A stretch of 64,000 nucleotides of DNA from Boletus sp. NGJ (Eukaryota; Basidiomycota; Agaricomycetes; Boletales; Boletaceae), in assembly GCA_019096195.1 (NCBI GenBank), contig JAGTXK010000055.1, positions 1,240,001 to 1,304,000 on the forward strand, written 5' to 3'. Positions within the stretch are counted from its first letter, which is position 1; every line of letters begins with the position of its first letter. Under the pieces are notes generated by a model. It saw only the letters and a list, made by a program, of their open reading frames with translations. It did no database searches and was not told where the DNA came from. Positions 12,130 through 25,271 of this stretch are shown here, piece by piece. A program made the position numbers and the translations under genes.

Positions 12130-12283
12130 ACTTGGCGGTGCGGACTGCCAAAACTTTTCCGCCGACCTCGCTTGTTTCTATAATTATATTCCATGTGTTC
12201 TGCTCGAGCGGTCCCGTCTCGGTTTATCAACTAAAAGGCGTTTCGAGCAAGCAGCCTCGTGTCTATCCTCTAGCTGCGCAGTA

Positions 12284-14156
12284 TCATTCGTCTTCATCGA
12301 AACCACTCTGGCCAAGCTCCGCAGGCAGACTTGCCGATTCGTCTAACGCCGATGCACCGAGCAGTGCTTCTCCTTCCTCCGCTCCGGTGGGCGGTGGGCG
12401 GAGGAAAGAGGGTGGTCGAACCAAGTTGTTGAACATGAACTGTAACACTATCGTAAGCCGAGGGTATGGCGGTCATGGATCACCAACGCACCGTTCCGTA
12501 GCTGATCGAGGGACAATGAGCACACGAACTTTTCAGCGACGAGTCAATCACTTACACCAACAGAGAAAACCCGAACACCTGCAACAGTGATATGGGGAAC
12601 ATAATCTGCTCCCAGCCAAGCGCAAGGCTGACTAACCAGATAGAGAGCGTTCTGCAGGTGTCGGTCAAGCTCCTAGCTGTAGCGCTCACATGTCGCGTGA
12701 CGCTTAGGCCAAAGTAGTTGAACAAGGAGATACTGAGAGCAATCACAATACCAGACCAAAGCACGCTCGGGGTGTTGATCATCTGATACCAACCTCTCTC
12801 AAGGTCGAAAAAAGGAGAGCGAGAAGACACGGACGGTTGCGCCATGAACGGCATAAGCAACAAGATTGTCAGCGCGCCAAACAAGCCTTCGAATCCGACC
12901 GCAACAAGAGGGGCAACGCTCCAGCGGCTCATGATCTTCTCCTCAACCACAAACTGCATTGCCGTGCTGCAACAGACCTTGCTAAACAGATCATCAACGC
13001 AAGTAGTGAATAGATCTTACAAGACTTGGGCAAACAAAATGAAGAACACGCCTGTAGAAAGCTTACATTGAGCGAAACATGTCGTATGAAACGGTTAACC
13101 ATACCAACGAGAGCCTTGGTCACATCAACTTGATCGCCAGGATCGGATCCAGTGCCGGCATCACGAGCGGTTACCAAATTGACTACATCCTTGACCGTGT
13201 CCTTGATGAGAGAACCACTATAACCAACGAGTGACACGCCGGCCATCACAGTGAAGAGGGAGATCCATCTAGGGCGAGTTAGGCAAGTGAGTCAAATTAA
13301 GGTGAAAGACGAACTGGTATAGCCAAAGACGGCGACGGAGGAAGATCACACTGAGAACGCCGACAAAAAGGACGAGGGCACCACGCGTCATCTGATAGAT
13401 GGAAACGGGTGTGTATAAAAGGCCGACATTCATGAGCTGTATATTGTCACACGTGGAGGCAAAGTCACGGCATTGGCGTTGGAGATTTTTGTCAGATTCG
13501 AGGGATGGTAATGGAAGACGGGGGGGGAAGAGAGAATAGGAAATTACGGACCGTGGTACCGGTGAGATCACAAGCGGCAGGGAACCATAAAAGGAGCAAT
13601 TTCCACCCTTGCAAGTCCTGAGAAGGAAGGGGGGGCTTAGCCCGGAGTTGCTCATCTTGCTCTGGTTCGGAAGGAAGAAACACGCGGGCATGACTGTGCC
13701 TCGTGGTCAACCACGTGTAGAGGACGGGAAGGAAGCCTAAGATAAAAGCGAAGGTAGCGGGTGAGAATCTGACGATAACGGGGGACGTATGCAGCAAGGT
13801 AGCAAACTGACAAAGCATTTCGCCGACTACAAGGAGAATTAGCGAGCGGGTGGAGATGAAAAAGGGATGGACGGACGGAACATTTGGAGTGTCTGCCAAA
13901 CGGGCTGTTCGTATAGAACATGGTTGCGAGGGTCTGGATCATCACAGTTCTCGACACATTGCATGTCCTGACAAGAAAATGAAGCTGTGCGGTGGGTGGA
14001 AGATCCAGTGGAAGAAACCGACCTGCCATTTGCTCCATAGAGAGTTGGTGGAGCCCTGGGGAACATGTGAGGAGGAGAAGAAAGAAGAGCGACCAAGCTT
14101 ACGGTGATGATCATCCCCGCGAGGAGGAATGGAATGTAGAGCGACGCGCGTGCCAT
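12284..14156 (-). CDS. SLC35F6-like drug/metabolite-superfamily membrane transporter
   Basis: Ten exons: 14156-14103, 14055-14023, 13967-13877, 13826-13552, 13436-13315, 13268-13105, 13051-13021, 12966-12556, 12501-12492, 12439-12284; 448 residues. Family marks are STNSLWSKWQD near the N-terminus, QMFLGEMLCQF, PAACDLTGTTLMN, YQMTRGALVLFVG and AMQFVVEEK. About ten hydrophobic segments fit the ten-helix EamA/nucleotide-sugar-transporter fold; the acidic tail ends in DEDE. Human SLC35F6 sits in lysosomal/mitochondrial membranes; its substrate is not established, so none is assigned here. The gene uses GTCCGT donors twice (13876, 13551) and GTTCGT once (13314), and has a 10-base exon (12501-12492). 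Another ATG lies ten codons upstream in frame at 14186; the shorter start was chosen because it begins at the first membrane helix. Confidence 0.85.
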
Positions 14157-14517
14157 GGTGAGGTCGGACGAGAGGTTGGGTGTCACGCGAAGCTCAGAGA
14201 GAGTGGCCGGTCACATGTGACAATCCACGTGATGGGTATGTCTTATGTTTTATGTTTTATTTCATTTGTTTTCAGTTCTTTCCCCGAATGGACATCCGGG
14301 GAGTTGTTACATAATTTGGATCTGAGATCTGGTTGAGTCCACTCGGGGTTCTCGTCGACTTCCGTTTCGGGCGAGACTGTCGTCGTTATTTATCTCGACT
14401 GCTTCTTTTCCTTTCGCTCTCTTCGTCTCTGCACCACACCGCGTCCTTCTCCTCGTCGTCCCCGTCGTCGTCCTCGCACTCTCACCACCGCCTGGCACGA
14501 CGTCCACGCTCAAAACC
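14157..14517. promoter_or_regulatory. Divergent promoter between the transporter and the arrestin-like gene
   Basis: No gene is seen in these 361 bases. The half next to 14518 is strongly pyrimidine-rich (about 14395-14500, runs of TCCTCGTCG), typical of a fungal 5' leader. No clear TATA element was found. Confidence 0.5.
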
Positions 14518-16560
14518 ATGGTCAAGCTCACCCTCGTCTCCCCAAAAGGCAATCAAGGCGTCCGCTACTTCCCCCACCAAGGCTACCTTGGCTTAACTCC
14601 GCTCCGATTCGAAGGCCGTCCGTACCGTCTCCTCCCTCCCTCATCCCATTCCACTAACATCTTCCCAGTCGTCCGCACACAGATCGAGCAGGACGGTAAA
14701 CCCATCCTTGCCAAGGACATCATCGTCGCAGTCCGCTGTTACGAGTCGCGCCATGGTCGCCTCGGTTCGATCCAGACGAATGTCCTCTACGAGCACTCGG
14801 TCTCCCTCTGGCAGAAGCCGGACACTCAGGAATGGTCCGAGGTCGGCGATTCCGAATACCCGTTTCGGTTTTCCATCCCTTCCCATATCACCGCACCTAG
14901 CACCGCACTCTACTTCCAAGAGTTCAGAATATTTTGGCGTCTCGAGGCAGGCGAGTACATCCCGTCACGCCATCTCCATCCCTGTGCTGACCAGCCATCA
15001 GTCCTTAATCATATACCCATCTCAGCCGTTGGTTCCCGTCAAATCAAACACTTCGAGTTACCCCTCGTTCGCTATGATGCGCCAATCAGTCTTTCTCCCC
15101 CCACACCGTTGACACCTTCCTCTTCGTCGAACTTGATTTTATCAAGGTCTAAATCCCGAGGACCGCCCTTGCGTTATTGTATACTCGTACCTCCCAATCC
15201 AATTGGTCCACTTGATATTGTCTCTGTACAGCTCATTGTACAGCCCCTTGATCCATCTCTGTCCATTCGCAGCGCGTCCGCCTTTGTCGAGCGAAGGATT
15301 CATTTCAATGACTTCCGGTTTAGCCCTTCCGAGTCGTCGCCCGGACCCTACCGGTTCCCGTCGTACTCATTCCCAAATCACCAAAACTCCTCAAATCACG
15401 ACCAAGCCAGTAGTTCATCGACATACCTCGGGAGCAACAGCTCTTCGTCACAAGACTTGCTCTACCCTGCACCTTCATCATCTGTGTATTCTGGTGATTC
15501 CTCACGACCGCTGCTGCAGCACCATGAATACAGCACAGATGTATCTATGCCAATTCCCTCTGGTGGCCGCGGAACCTCCCACATATTTGCACATGGTGAA
15601 TCAGCTGGCCGTTTCTCCAGAGACCCTTCTGGATTGTGGCGGCATAATCTCACGTTTTCGTGGCCGGATACCAAATCCAACAGTCGATGGTCAGTTGGCG
15701 AGTCTGTCCAAACCGGCCTGGCGAGTGTCAGGTTCTTTCTCCGCGTCAAGGTGAATATTATCGTTCCTTTTGTCACCACCCACACTAAACAATCCTATCC
15801 CAAGTTGATCGTCTCTTCGCTGGCGAATTCTGCGGAAACTATAGAACTCGAGGACAAGGAACTCACCATAGTATCCACGAATGACCTACAAAGGCAGCTT
15901 GCACTTTCCCGGTACAGCGATTGGGTGAACACAACTTCGGGACGCTCGAAATCAAAGTCTCCTCGGCGCGACCACCACACCGAACAACTTCCATCACCCC
16001 CGCACAGTCCTCGCCTGGCCCTTGTCTCGGAGCAGGACACTATATCTCCCCCTCCTGCACACAGTTACAAGGTTTCGAGTGCCTCGTCACCTTATCCAGG
16101 AGGGACCAGCAGCATGACGCCCAAAGTTTCGAGGCGGCCGCATACTTCTGCGGGACCTCGAGATTGGCCGAGTACACTTGACGCACGAGAGAATCTTCAA
16201 AATCAAAGCAACCGATTGGCAATCCCTCCGCGACCAGAAACTGCCCATCCCACGCGTTTTCCGAAAAGCACTCGCGGCCTTTTTCGCCAACGGTCCGCCG
16301 AGCCATCACGTTTGGGAACAAGCTCCACTGTGAGCTCTGGTGGGCACTTGACTGTCGAGAGTTCGCAACATCACTCGCATGGGAGTCTCTTTGAGAGGGC
16401 AAATCTAGGAGACGTGCAAGCATGGGAGCGGGAACTCGCGCGCATAGAGTCTGCGAGTCGGAGAAACAGCGCAGACATGCTGGGGTTCTTGTCCCAACGC
16501 AAGAAAGCCAGTGTGGAGCAACCCTCCATACCGACATACTATCTGCACGCGGAAGGATGA
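14518..16560 (+). CDS. Arrestin-fold protein with long disordered tail
   Basis: The reading frame is open from ATG to stop without interruption (680 codons), but I read it as two exons, 14518-14617 and 14669-16560 (663 residues). The 51 bases between them begin GTCCGT, contain CTAAC and end CTTCCCAG. Removing them turns an odd Pro/Ser stretch into LRFEGLVRTQIEQDGKPILAKDI, the expected join of arrestin strands. The first 340 residues look like an arrestin N- and C-lobe (AVRCYESRHGRLG, YPFRFSIP, FFLRVKVNIIVPF). The rest is Ser/Pro/Arg-rich and disordered, ending in a short helical segment (LGDVQAWERELARIES). Fungal alpha-arrestins guide ubiquitin ligases such as Rsp5 to membrane proteins; I see no clear PPxY motif, so that role is unproven. 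The gene is divergent from the SLC35F6-like gene. Confidence 0.75.
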   Translation: MVKLTLVSPKGNQGVRYFPHQGYLGLTPLRFEGRPYRLLPPSSHSTNIFPVVRTQIEQDGKPILAKDIIVAVRCYESRHGRLGSIQTNVLYEHSVSLWQKPDTQEWSEVGDSEYPFRFSIPSHITAPSTALYFQEFRIFWRLEAGEYIPSRHLHPCADQPSVLNHIPISAVGSRQIKHFELPLVRYDAPISLSPPTPLTPSSSSNLILSRSKSRGPPLRYCILVPPNPIGPLDIVSVQLIVQPLDPSLSIRSASAFVERRIHFNDFRFSPSESSPGPYRFPSYSFPNHQNSSNHDQASSSSTYLGSNSSSSQDLLYPAPSSSVYSGDSSRPLLQHHEYSTDVSMPIPSGGRGTSHIFAHGESAGRFSRDPSGLWRHNLTFSWPDTKSNSRWSVGESVQTGLASVRFFLRVKVNIIVPFVTTHTKQSYPKLIVSSLANSAETIELEDKELTIVSTNDLQRQLALSRYSDWVNTTSGRSKSKSPRRDHHTEQLPSPPHSPRLALVSEQDTISPPPAHSYKVSSASSPYPGGTSSMTPKVSRRPHTSAGPRDWPSTLDARENLQNQSNRLAIPPRPETAHPTRFPKSTRGLFRQRSAEPSRLGTSSTVSSGGHLTVESSQHHSHGSLFERANLGDVQAWERELARIESASRRNSADMLGFLSQRKKASVEQPSIPTYYLHAEG

Positions 16561-16818
16561 CCTTCCAGTCAGCTTTCGTCTGTATCCTCACACTAAGTTA
16601 TATCTCTCCCTTCCACACCCATCCGTACTCGACCTGCTGTAAAGGGAGCTTGCTCCGATAACTTACGACGGTTCTTTCGCGCCCAATAATTTGCACAGTG
16701 ACTAATTAGTAGCACCTTGTATGTACACCCAGATTAATCGACTGCACAGCATGGTTTCGTCGAATTACGCGTTCCTCAACTTACACCAACACCTCACCGT
16801 GCACTTTTGGGTTCAAGA

Positions 16819-17440
16819 ATGAGTTTTCCGTGGCTCAGGCTGACACTACTGGCAGGTGGTCGTGCGTCCATTCAGCCTCGCTGTCATTGCAAGCACTAAT
16901 TTCGCGCTGCTTTCTCGCCTTCCCTTGGCGTACGTTGCTCGCAAACGACCGCATCCAACGCAAAGTGATGGGCATGGGATATCTCGTTATGCGGGGTTCG
17001 TCCAATTGTCTCCCTTCTGGGCCCCATCCAGACCTTGCTGACTCTGCTATGGTCATGCTTGTTCTGGACTTGCCTCTCTTGTTCCATTTTTTCGCAGCTA
17101 CCGTGCCAACCCCTGAGCAAACATACGCCGTGAGTAAATGCTCCTTTTAGACCTTCCATCGTCAGCTGGACTTCCAAGGGACCTTTGGAGGATCGCTGGG
17201 CATGTAGGAGGGGCGTGTTACTGATGCGGCTCACACACAGGCCTTGGCTCCTGATCTCAGGCGGAAAGTAGACGCAAATCGAGCCGCCCGCATTGCTCAA
17301 GAACGGGCCCTGAAGCAGCAAATTGAGGCTCAGGCAAGTCATCTATCCATCTTGGGCCGTTCGACGAGAGTAACATGCACCGCATCCAGGCGAAGGATCC
17401 AGAAGCTGTAAAACCTGTATGGGTGGATCCGCAGAAGTGA
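16819..17440 (+). CDS. CBP4: Cytochrome bc1 complex assembly factor CBP4
   Basis: Five exons: 16819-16855, 16966-16995, 17098-17129, 17241-17333, 17390-17440; 80 residues. The N-terminus is one membrane helix (MSFPWLRLTLLA then MGMGYLVMR), followed by TVPTPEQTYAALAPDLRRKVD and a charged helix ending DPEAVKPVWVDPQK. This is the layout of fungal Cbp4, a small inner-membrane protein that binds newly made cytochrome b with Cbp3-Cbp6. The fourth intron (17334-17389) starts GCAAGT, a GC-AG intron; without it the DPEAVKPVW block is lost. The second intron uses GTTCGT. The first donor may be 16856 or 16859 (one residue difference). The stop codon overlaps a good donor (GTGAGC at 17437), so a longer tail from an exon starting near 17530 cannot be excluded. 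Confidence 0.8.
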
Positions 17441-17550
17441 GCGGTGGAAGTCGCACTGCCAAGCTGATCTTTATCTTCTTTGCGTTGCACTCTTCTCGCA
17501 CTGCTCGGTTCAAGAGTACATTCTCAGCCAAAGGAACGCCGAACACAGAC

Positions 17551-17964
17551 ATGTCTCGCTCTCGCAATATAATTTGCAAGGCCAGTATCCCACATGGTCT
17601 CAGAACTGATAACTAGTGTACTCCGACCTCACGGCTGGGAACAGCCGTTAATGTGTGGGCCAGTGAACTTAAATGCATCATCGTGATCGACGTGGTGGTA
17701 AGACAGCGCGTCCGTAAAACATGTATCAGCGCTTCTCTGTGGATTCAAGATTGTTCTAGTTGCGGTGAGTAGAGAGGCAATACCGCTTGAATGGCGTGCA
17801 CAAGAACAGCTCAACGAGATTGTCCCGCACGGGATAGTAATGGAGAAGATAGAAAAGGTTGTAGGTGAGTGCAAGCTTCCGACTTGGGATCTGGATTGGA
17901 TGGGAGAGTCAAATTTGTTACAGTAAATCAGTCATTCCCGTCGCAGAGAAAAAGCCTGGCTTGA
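17551..17964 (+). other. Unassigned coding-like segments between CBP4 and SIP5
   Basis: Three plus-strand stretches, 17617-17697, 17750-17864 and 17924-17964, join in phase through two canonical introns (GTAAGA...AG and GTGAGT...CAG) to 79 codons ending in a stop. The product includes AVNVWASELKCIIVIDVV and IPLEWRAQEQLNEIVPHG, which looks protein-like, but I recognise no family. There is no in-frame ATG in the first stretch; an upstream in-frame ATG at 17551 is separated from it by a stop at 17614. It may be a missed small gene with a 5' exon I cannot place, or a decayed gene. The rest of 17441-18165 shows nothing further. Confidence 0.25.
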
Positions 17965-18165
17965 TGTCATGTCTTGCCAACAAAAGTAGAAAAGGCATTG
18001 TAAAATGAATTGGCTCTCATAAATCTATGGATCGGAACGATTGTTGCGCAAACTGTCCATGTCTTCCGAGTATGATACATGCCCCAACGTCTATATGCCG
18101 CACGAGAGCACGGATGATATGACTGTAATCGGCGAATCCACCGATGAAGTGCAGCAAACCTGATG

Positions 18166-19966
18166 TCAAGGTAGATATTCTGAAGTATCCGTGTCAGACA
18201 ATGAAGATGAAGGGGGGATACATGATGTCGTCATGACTCCCGCAGAGTCCTCTGACTGCTGGCCGTGTCCACGAATGGATGTGCGGCACGGGGAGCGGGA
18301 TCGTTCATCGTTACTAGACGCACGGGGAACATGCGCTTCGCCGTTACCAATAGGTGTTGGTGTTTCTGTCATGAGCGTGGGTTGATCAATGGATCGCTCG
18401 ATACTGTGGGAGATGTCGTTCAGGTCGTCAACGACAGTTCCACGCGAAGATGAAGAGGCTGTTTGACCTGATACTGGTGTCGATGAGCGACTACGAGCTG
18501 AAAGGCCAGCAGAGGGATCATCGGCTCTCGAGCCTTGTGGGGGCGAGTACGCCAACGGTGCCGTGGCAGTGAACTGGACCCTTGGCGGAGCAGAGTCGTC
18601 AACGCCGGTTGTCGTGGATGGTGCCCCGGCAGTTGCTTGATCCGTGACACGCTCGCGACGGGCCCTCTCCTCTTCCCTTCTTTGTTGTGCTTCGTGCTCA
18701 AGAAGAGAGAGACGCATGGCCTCCATGACCATGAGCTGGTGTAAGGTGAGCATTGGTGGAAAAGAGAAAAAAGTGCGAATTTACCTCTTCCAAGTCTTGT
18801 CCACCTAAACCCATTTGTCCGAGGAGTTGACTGAGGTCGGTCTGACCATTCGGCCGCGGACCACGACGCCGCCGACTGCCGGCGGCACTACCAGGGGACC
18901 CGCTTTCACCATCTAAGCCATCTGCACCCTCTGTAGTCGGGAGTGTGTGCACACGACCACTGGTGACGCCGACAGGGATGAGTCTATCTCCCACCTGCCT
19001 CATAATGATTCTCCTGTTTGCGCGACGTGTTACTGCTGCGCGGATGGCAGCGAGTTTGGCTTCCCAATCAGGCCGAATTTGGTCTTGGTTGAGATGTGAG
19101 ATGAGAGGGGTGAAACTGTGATGGGAAGGAATGACCAACCAGTTGTGACAACTTCTGGACTATCATGGCCAAAGCTCTTTCGACGACGTTTGTGGGTGTA
19201 GGAGGGGCCAGGGACGCTCTGCTGTGAGCGGACGGGGTCAGCCCAGGAGGGAGGGGTCTAAGAGGGAAAGGAAAGTGAGGGGTCAAGGGGAAGAAAGGAA
19301 AGGTAGGGGAGGACTGACCATTCCCTCGCTACCAATTCCTGCACGCCACGAAGGGGGGGTATAGACGATGCCAAAGTTGTCTTGCACGCAGTAGGGACAC
19401 GCAGCGGGTTCTGAGACGAGATGTGTTGTGGTAGGCTCAGCTCTCTTTATCTGCGCGAAGCATTCTGTGCAGATTGCTTGATCGCAGCAACGGGAGTGGT
19501 TTATGTTGGGGGGGTAGTACTGACGAGAGGGTCAGCGATTGACAGGGAAGGGAGGATGAGGGAGGAGATAACGGACGAGGAAGCAGATTGGACACTCGAC
19601 GGCACCTCTGTAGAGGGCGGCTTCTGGGCAGCGCGAGGGCTCCTTGAGGGTGGTTGTGCGCTTTGGGGCGAGGGATGGCTTTGGGGTGTCGCGAGGGTCT
19701 GGACGGGCTGCGGGGAGGTCGGAGATGGTGCTGTCGGAGTCGGGGAGGTCTTTGCGTGCGGCGAGGATCTGGTCGTCGTCCCAGTCGTCATTGTAGTCCT
19801 CGAGGGGGCGGTAGAAGGGGGCGAGTTTCCTGTCGATGATAAGCTGGGTGACGACGGGATGGTTCCAGTCTCTGGGGCCAGTGTAGACGCCCTGTGGGGA
19901 GAGGTGGCCGTAGTCGACGGTGTCGTCATGGTGGGGACGACCAGAAGACGAGCCGGTGTTGCCCAT
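18166..19966 (-). CDS. SIP5: SIP5-like RING-type zinc-binding protein
   Basis: Five exons: 19966-19577, 19519-19319, 19257-19140, 19083-18785, 18735-18166; 525 residues. The chosen start gives MGNTGSSS, an N-myristoylation-type start as in yeast Sip5 (MGN). Next comes [26 protein letters not shown]. The zinc module is ECPICFL, then [23 protein letters not shown] and CPYC, split by an intron right after CFL. Then come [25 protein letters not shown] and a helix [15 protein letters not shown]; the tail is Ser/Thr-rich. Yeast Sip5 binds the Snf1 kinase and its Reg1/Glc7 phosphatase; the same role here is inference. The first intron has a GTCCGT donor (19576) and the third GTTGGT (19139). Upstream in-frame ATGs exist, but they would add an Asp run coded by a trinucleotide repeat. 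Confidence 0.82.
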
Positions 19967-20124
19967 GGGGGAATAACGGTCGTTGTCGTCGTCGTTGTCG
20001 TTGTCGTCGGCGTCCTCGTCGTCGTCGTGTGTTTGTGCGGGTTGTTTGGCAGGCGACCCCCCTCGACCCCCCGCGTGCACTGGCATGTCGTAGCAAAAAC
20101 GTGTACTCTTTCCAAGAGACCGCC
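19967..20124. promoter_or_regulatory. SIP5/SERCA divergent promoter with a GTC/GTT trinucleotide tract
   Basis: The gap between the two start codons is 158 bases. Positions 19979-20030 are an imperfect run of GTC and GTT triplets (CGTTGTCGTCGTCGTTGTCG and on). On the minus strand the run stays in frame with SIP5 and would encode Asp/Asn, so it is either promoter or an alternative N-terminal extension. Confidence 0.5.
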
Positions 20125-23575
<3,451 letters not shown>

Positions 23576-23821
23576 GACGGTGTAGCTGTGCATAGGGTAG
23601 AGAAAAATGTCTCCCTTATGGGAATATTACCGTAGAAATCCCATGCATCCTTGTCAAAGTTCAATATCTTGTATCTTGGAACCGTCGGCTAATGTTTAGG
23701 TAAGCAGCAACAAATGATAGGTCCGCCGCGCTCGTTGTTTGCTTCTCTCTCTCTTCACCCCCATTAATTCCTTGCCACAGCTGTGGCCAGTCACTCTTTT
23801 CTCCCTCCAAATTTTACCATC

Positions 23822-24835
23822 ATGCGCTTTTTTGCCAACCTCACCTTCGCTCTCTCTCTTACCCTCTCCTTTATTTCTCCCTCACTCGCACATGCACACC
23901 AAGGAAGACGCCACCATGTGCACCGAGAAGCTGACCTTGCTCGCCGCGATCCTGGGGAAATCAACCTCTACGAGCGCAACTTCGCCAACGCCCGCTTAAC
24001 CTACTACGCAGTCGGACTTGGCGCTTGCGGTCAGACCAACCAGCAGAGTGATTTCGTGCGTGATTTTCATTCTTGAGTCTTACGTCCCTACTCAACCTCA
24101 TCTGTCCTCAGATCGTCGCACTCAACTCAGCGGTAGTTTTCCTTACTCTGCATAGGAACACACGTCTAATATACCATTTAGCAATACAACGGAGGTCAAT
24201 ATTGCTTTCAGATGATCACCCTCACAGCCAATGGACTAACTACACAAGCCCAAATTATGGACGAGGTGTGCAGTTATTCACCCCCCCCCCATTTATACAT
24301 ACCAACTATTACCACAACGACAGTGCCCAGGATGTCCGTACGCAGGCCTCGATTTATCGCAAGGCCTCTTTGAGTTCTTTGCTGATATCTCGGCTGGTGT
24401 TTTGACCGGTTCATGGGACTTTGACTCCGGAGGTTCCTCTCCTCCTTCTCCTTCTCCTTCTCCCACTCCCCTTCCCCTCTCCTTCCCCTCTCCCCTCCCT
24501 CCCCCTCCCCTTCTCCCTCTCCCTCTCCCTCCCCGACGCCTACCAGTGTGTATGTACCCCCGACCACCTTGCTCCCGTCACCAACGACTACGTCGCAACC
24601 ACCACCACCGACTACTACCTCAGCCCCGCCCACCACTAGTTCCTCGAGTTCCACCTCCACTGCTGTTAGTTCGAGCATCTCCAGTTTGGTCCCTACCCAA
24701 ACGACCACCAATGTTGTTGCTGTTTCTGCCGGAGCGGTACCAGAGGGGACTGCCAACTCATCCAACCTTTTTAGTTTGACCTCGACCGTCGTGGCTGTCG
24801 GTGAACTTCTCTTTGCTTGCAGCGGCTCGCAGTGA
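23822..24835 (+). CDS. Secreted double-psi beta-barrel (RlpA/barwin-like) protein 1, frame slip in Ser/Pro tract
   Basis: Exons 23822-24055, 24112-24132, 24182-24265 and from 24324. A signal peptide (hydrophobic FALSLTLSFISPSLA) is followed by a short basic pro-like region and the barrel: ARLTYYAVGLGACGQTNQ, FIVALNSAQYNGGQYCFQ, QIMDECPGCPYAGLDLSQG. Four or more Cys are conserved with its neighbour at 25272. Such small proteins resemble expansin/plant-wall-loosening and cerato-type wall proteins; no activity is assigned. After GSWDFDSGG the gene runs through a CTCCTT-like tract (about 24433-24535). The Ser/Thr-rich tail that follows (VPPTTLLPSPTTT..., to the stop at 24835) is in another frame. 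Either the tract has lost frame by an indel, or a 191-base intron 24433-24623 with a weak GTTCCT donor bridges it. Confidence 0.7.
24433..24535. repeat. Pyrimidine microsatellite (TCTCCC / CTCCTT type)
   Basis: Almost pure C/T on the plus strand, with runs such as CTCCTTCTCCTTCTCCTTCT. It lies inside the coding part of the secreted-protein gene and coincides with its change of reading frame. Confidence 0.9.
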
Positions 24836-25271
24836 GCGGCGGAGCAGGTTCTTCATTCCCCTTTTCCATGCCATTGCAGAATATCACTGGAAGAACGGTT
24901 GAAGTAAAAGTAAGACAACATGCTTCATATCATAGACGGACACCACCATTTTATATGCACTGATGGACCCGAATTTTTCTAGTTTGAGCTATACCCACAT
25001 TATTCTGTCAGCTCTACTACTGGACATTTTGAGATACGGAGATGGATGTTTATTTTGACGGTATCGTTACCTGGTGTTATATGTGCCATAGATCTGTTCT
25101 GCGCTCGAAATATTATATCCGATCCCTTTGCAACATGACCGGGATTATAGTGGCGGTGCTATCCTGGCGTTGTCTGGCAACGACTCGGAGACCCACTCAC
25201 AACTTTTCCAGCGACCGAGAGCGTTCTACCCCGAGCAGGCTGCACCGTGCACCACGACACTCGTTTACGAT
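24836..25271. other. Intergenic region between the two tandem secreted-protein genes
   Basis: These 436 bases hold no gene I can support. The sequence is AT-richer than its surroundings, with no pyrimidine-rich leader close to the next ATG and no recognisable remnant of a third barrel copy. Confidence 0.4.

Noticed and set aside
17343-17579. Minus-strand open frame across the CBP4 3' end
   Set aside because: It overlaps the last CBP4 exon, has no family resemblance and no splice context.
24433-24535. Pyrimidine tract considered as mobile-element or telomere-like repeat
   Set aside because: It is an imperfect simple repeat within a gene with no flanking duplications or element ends.
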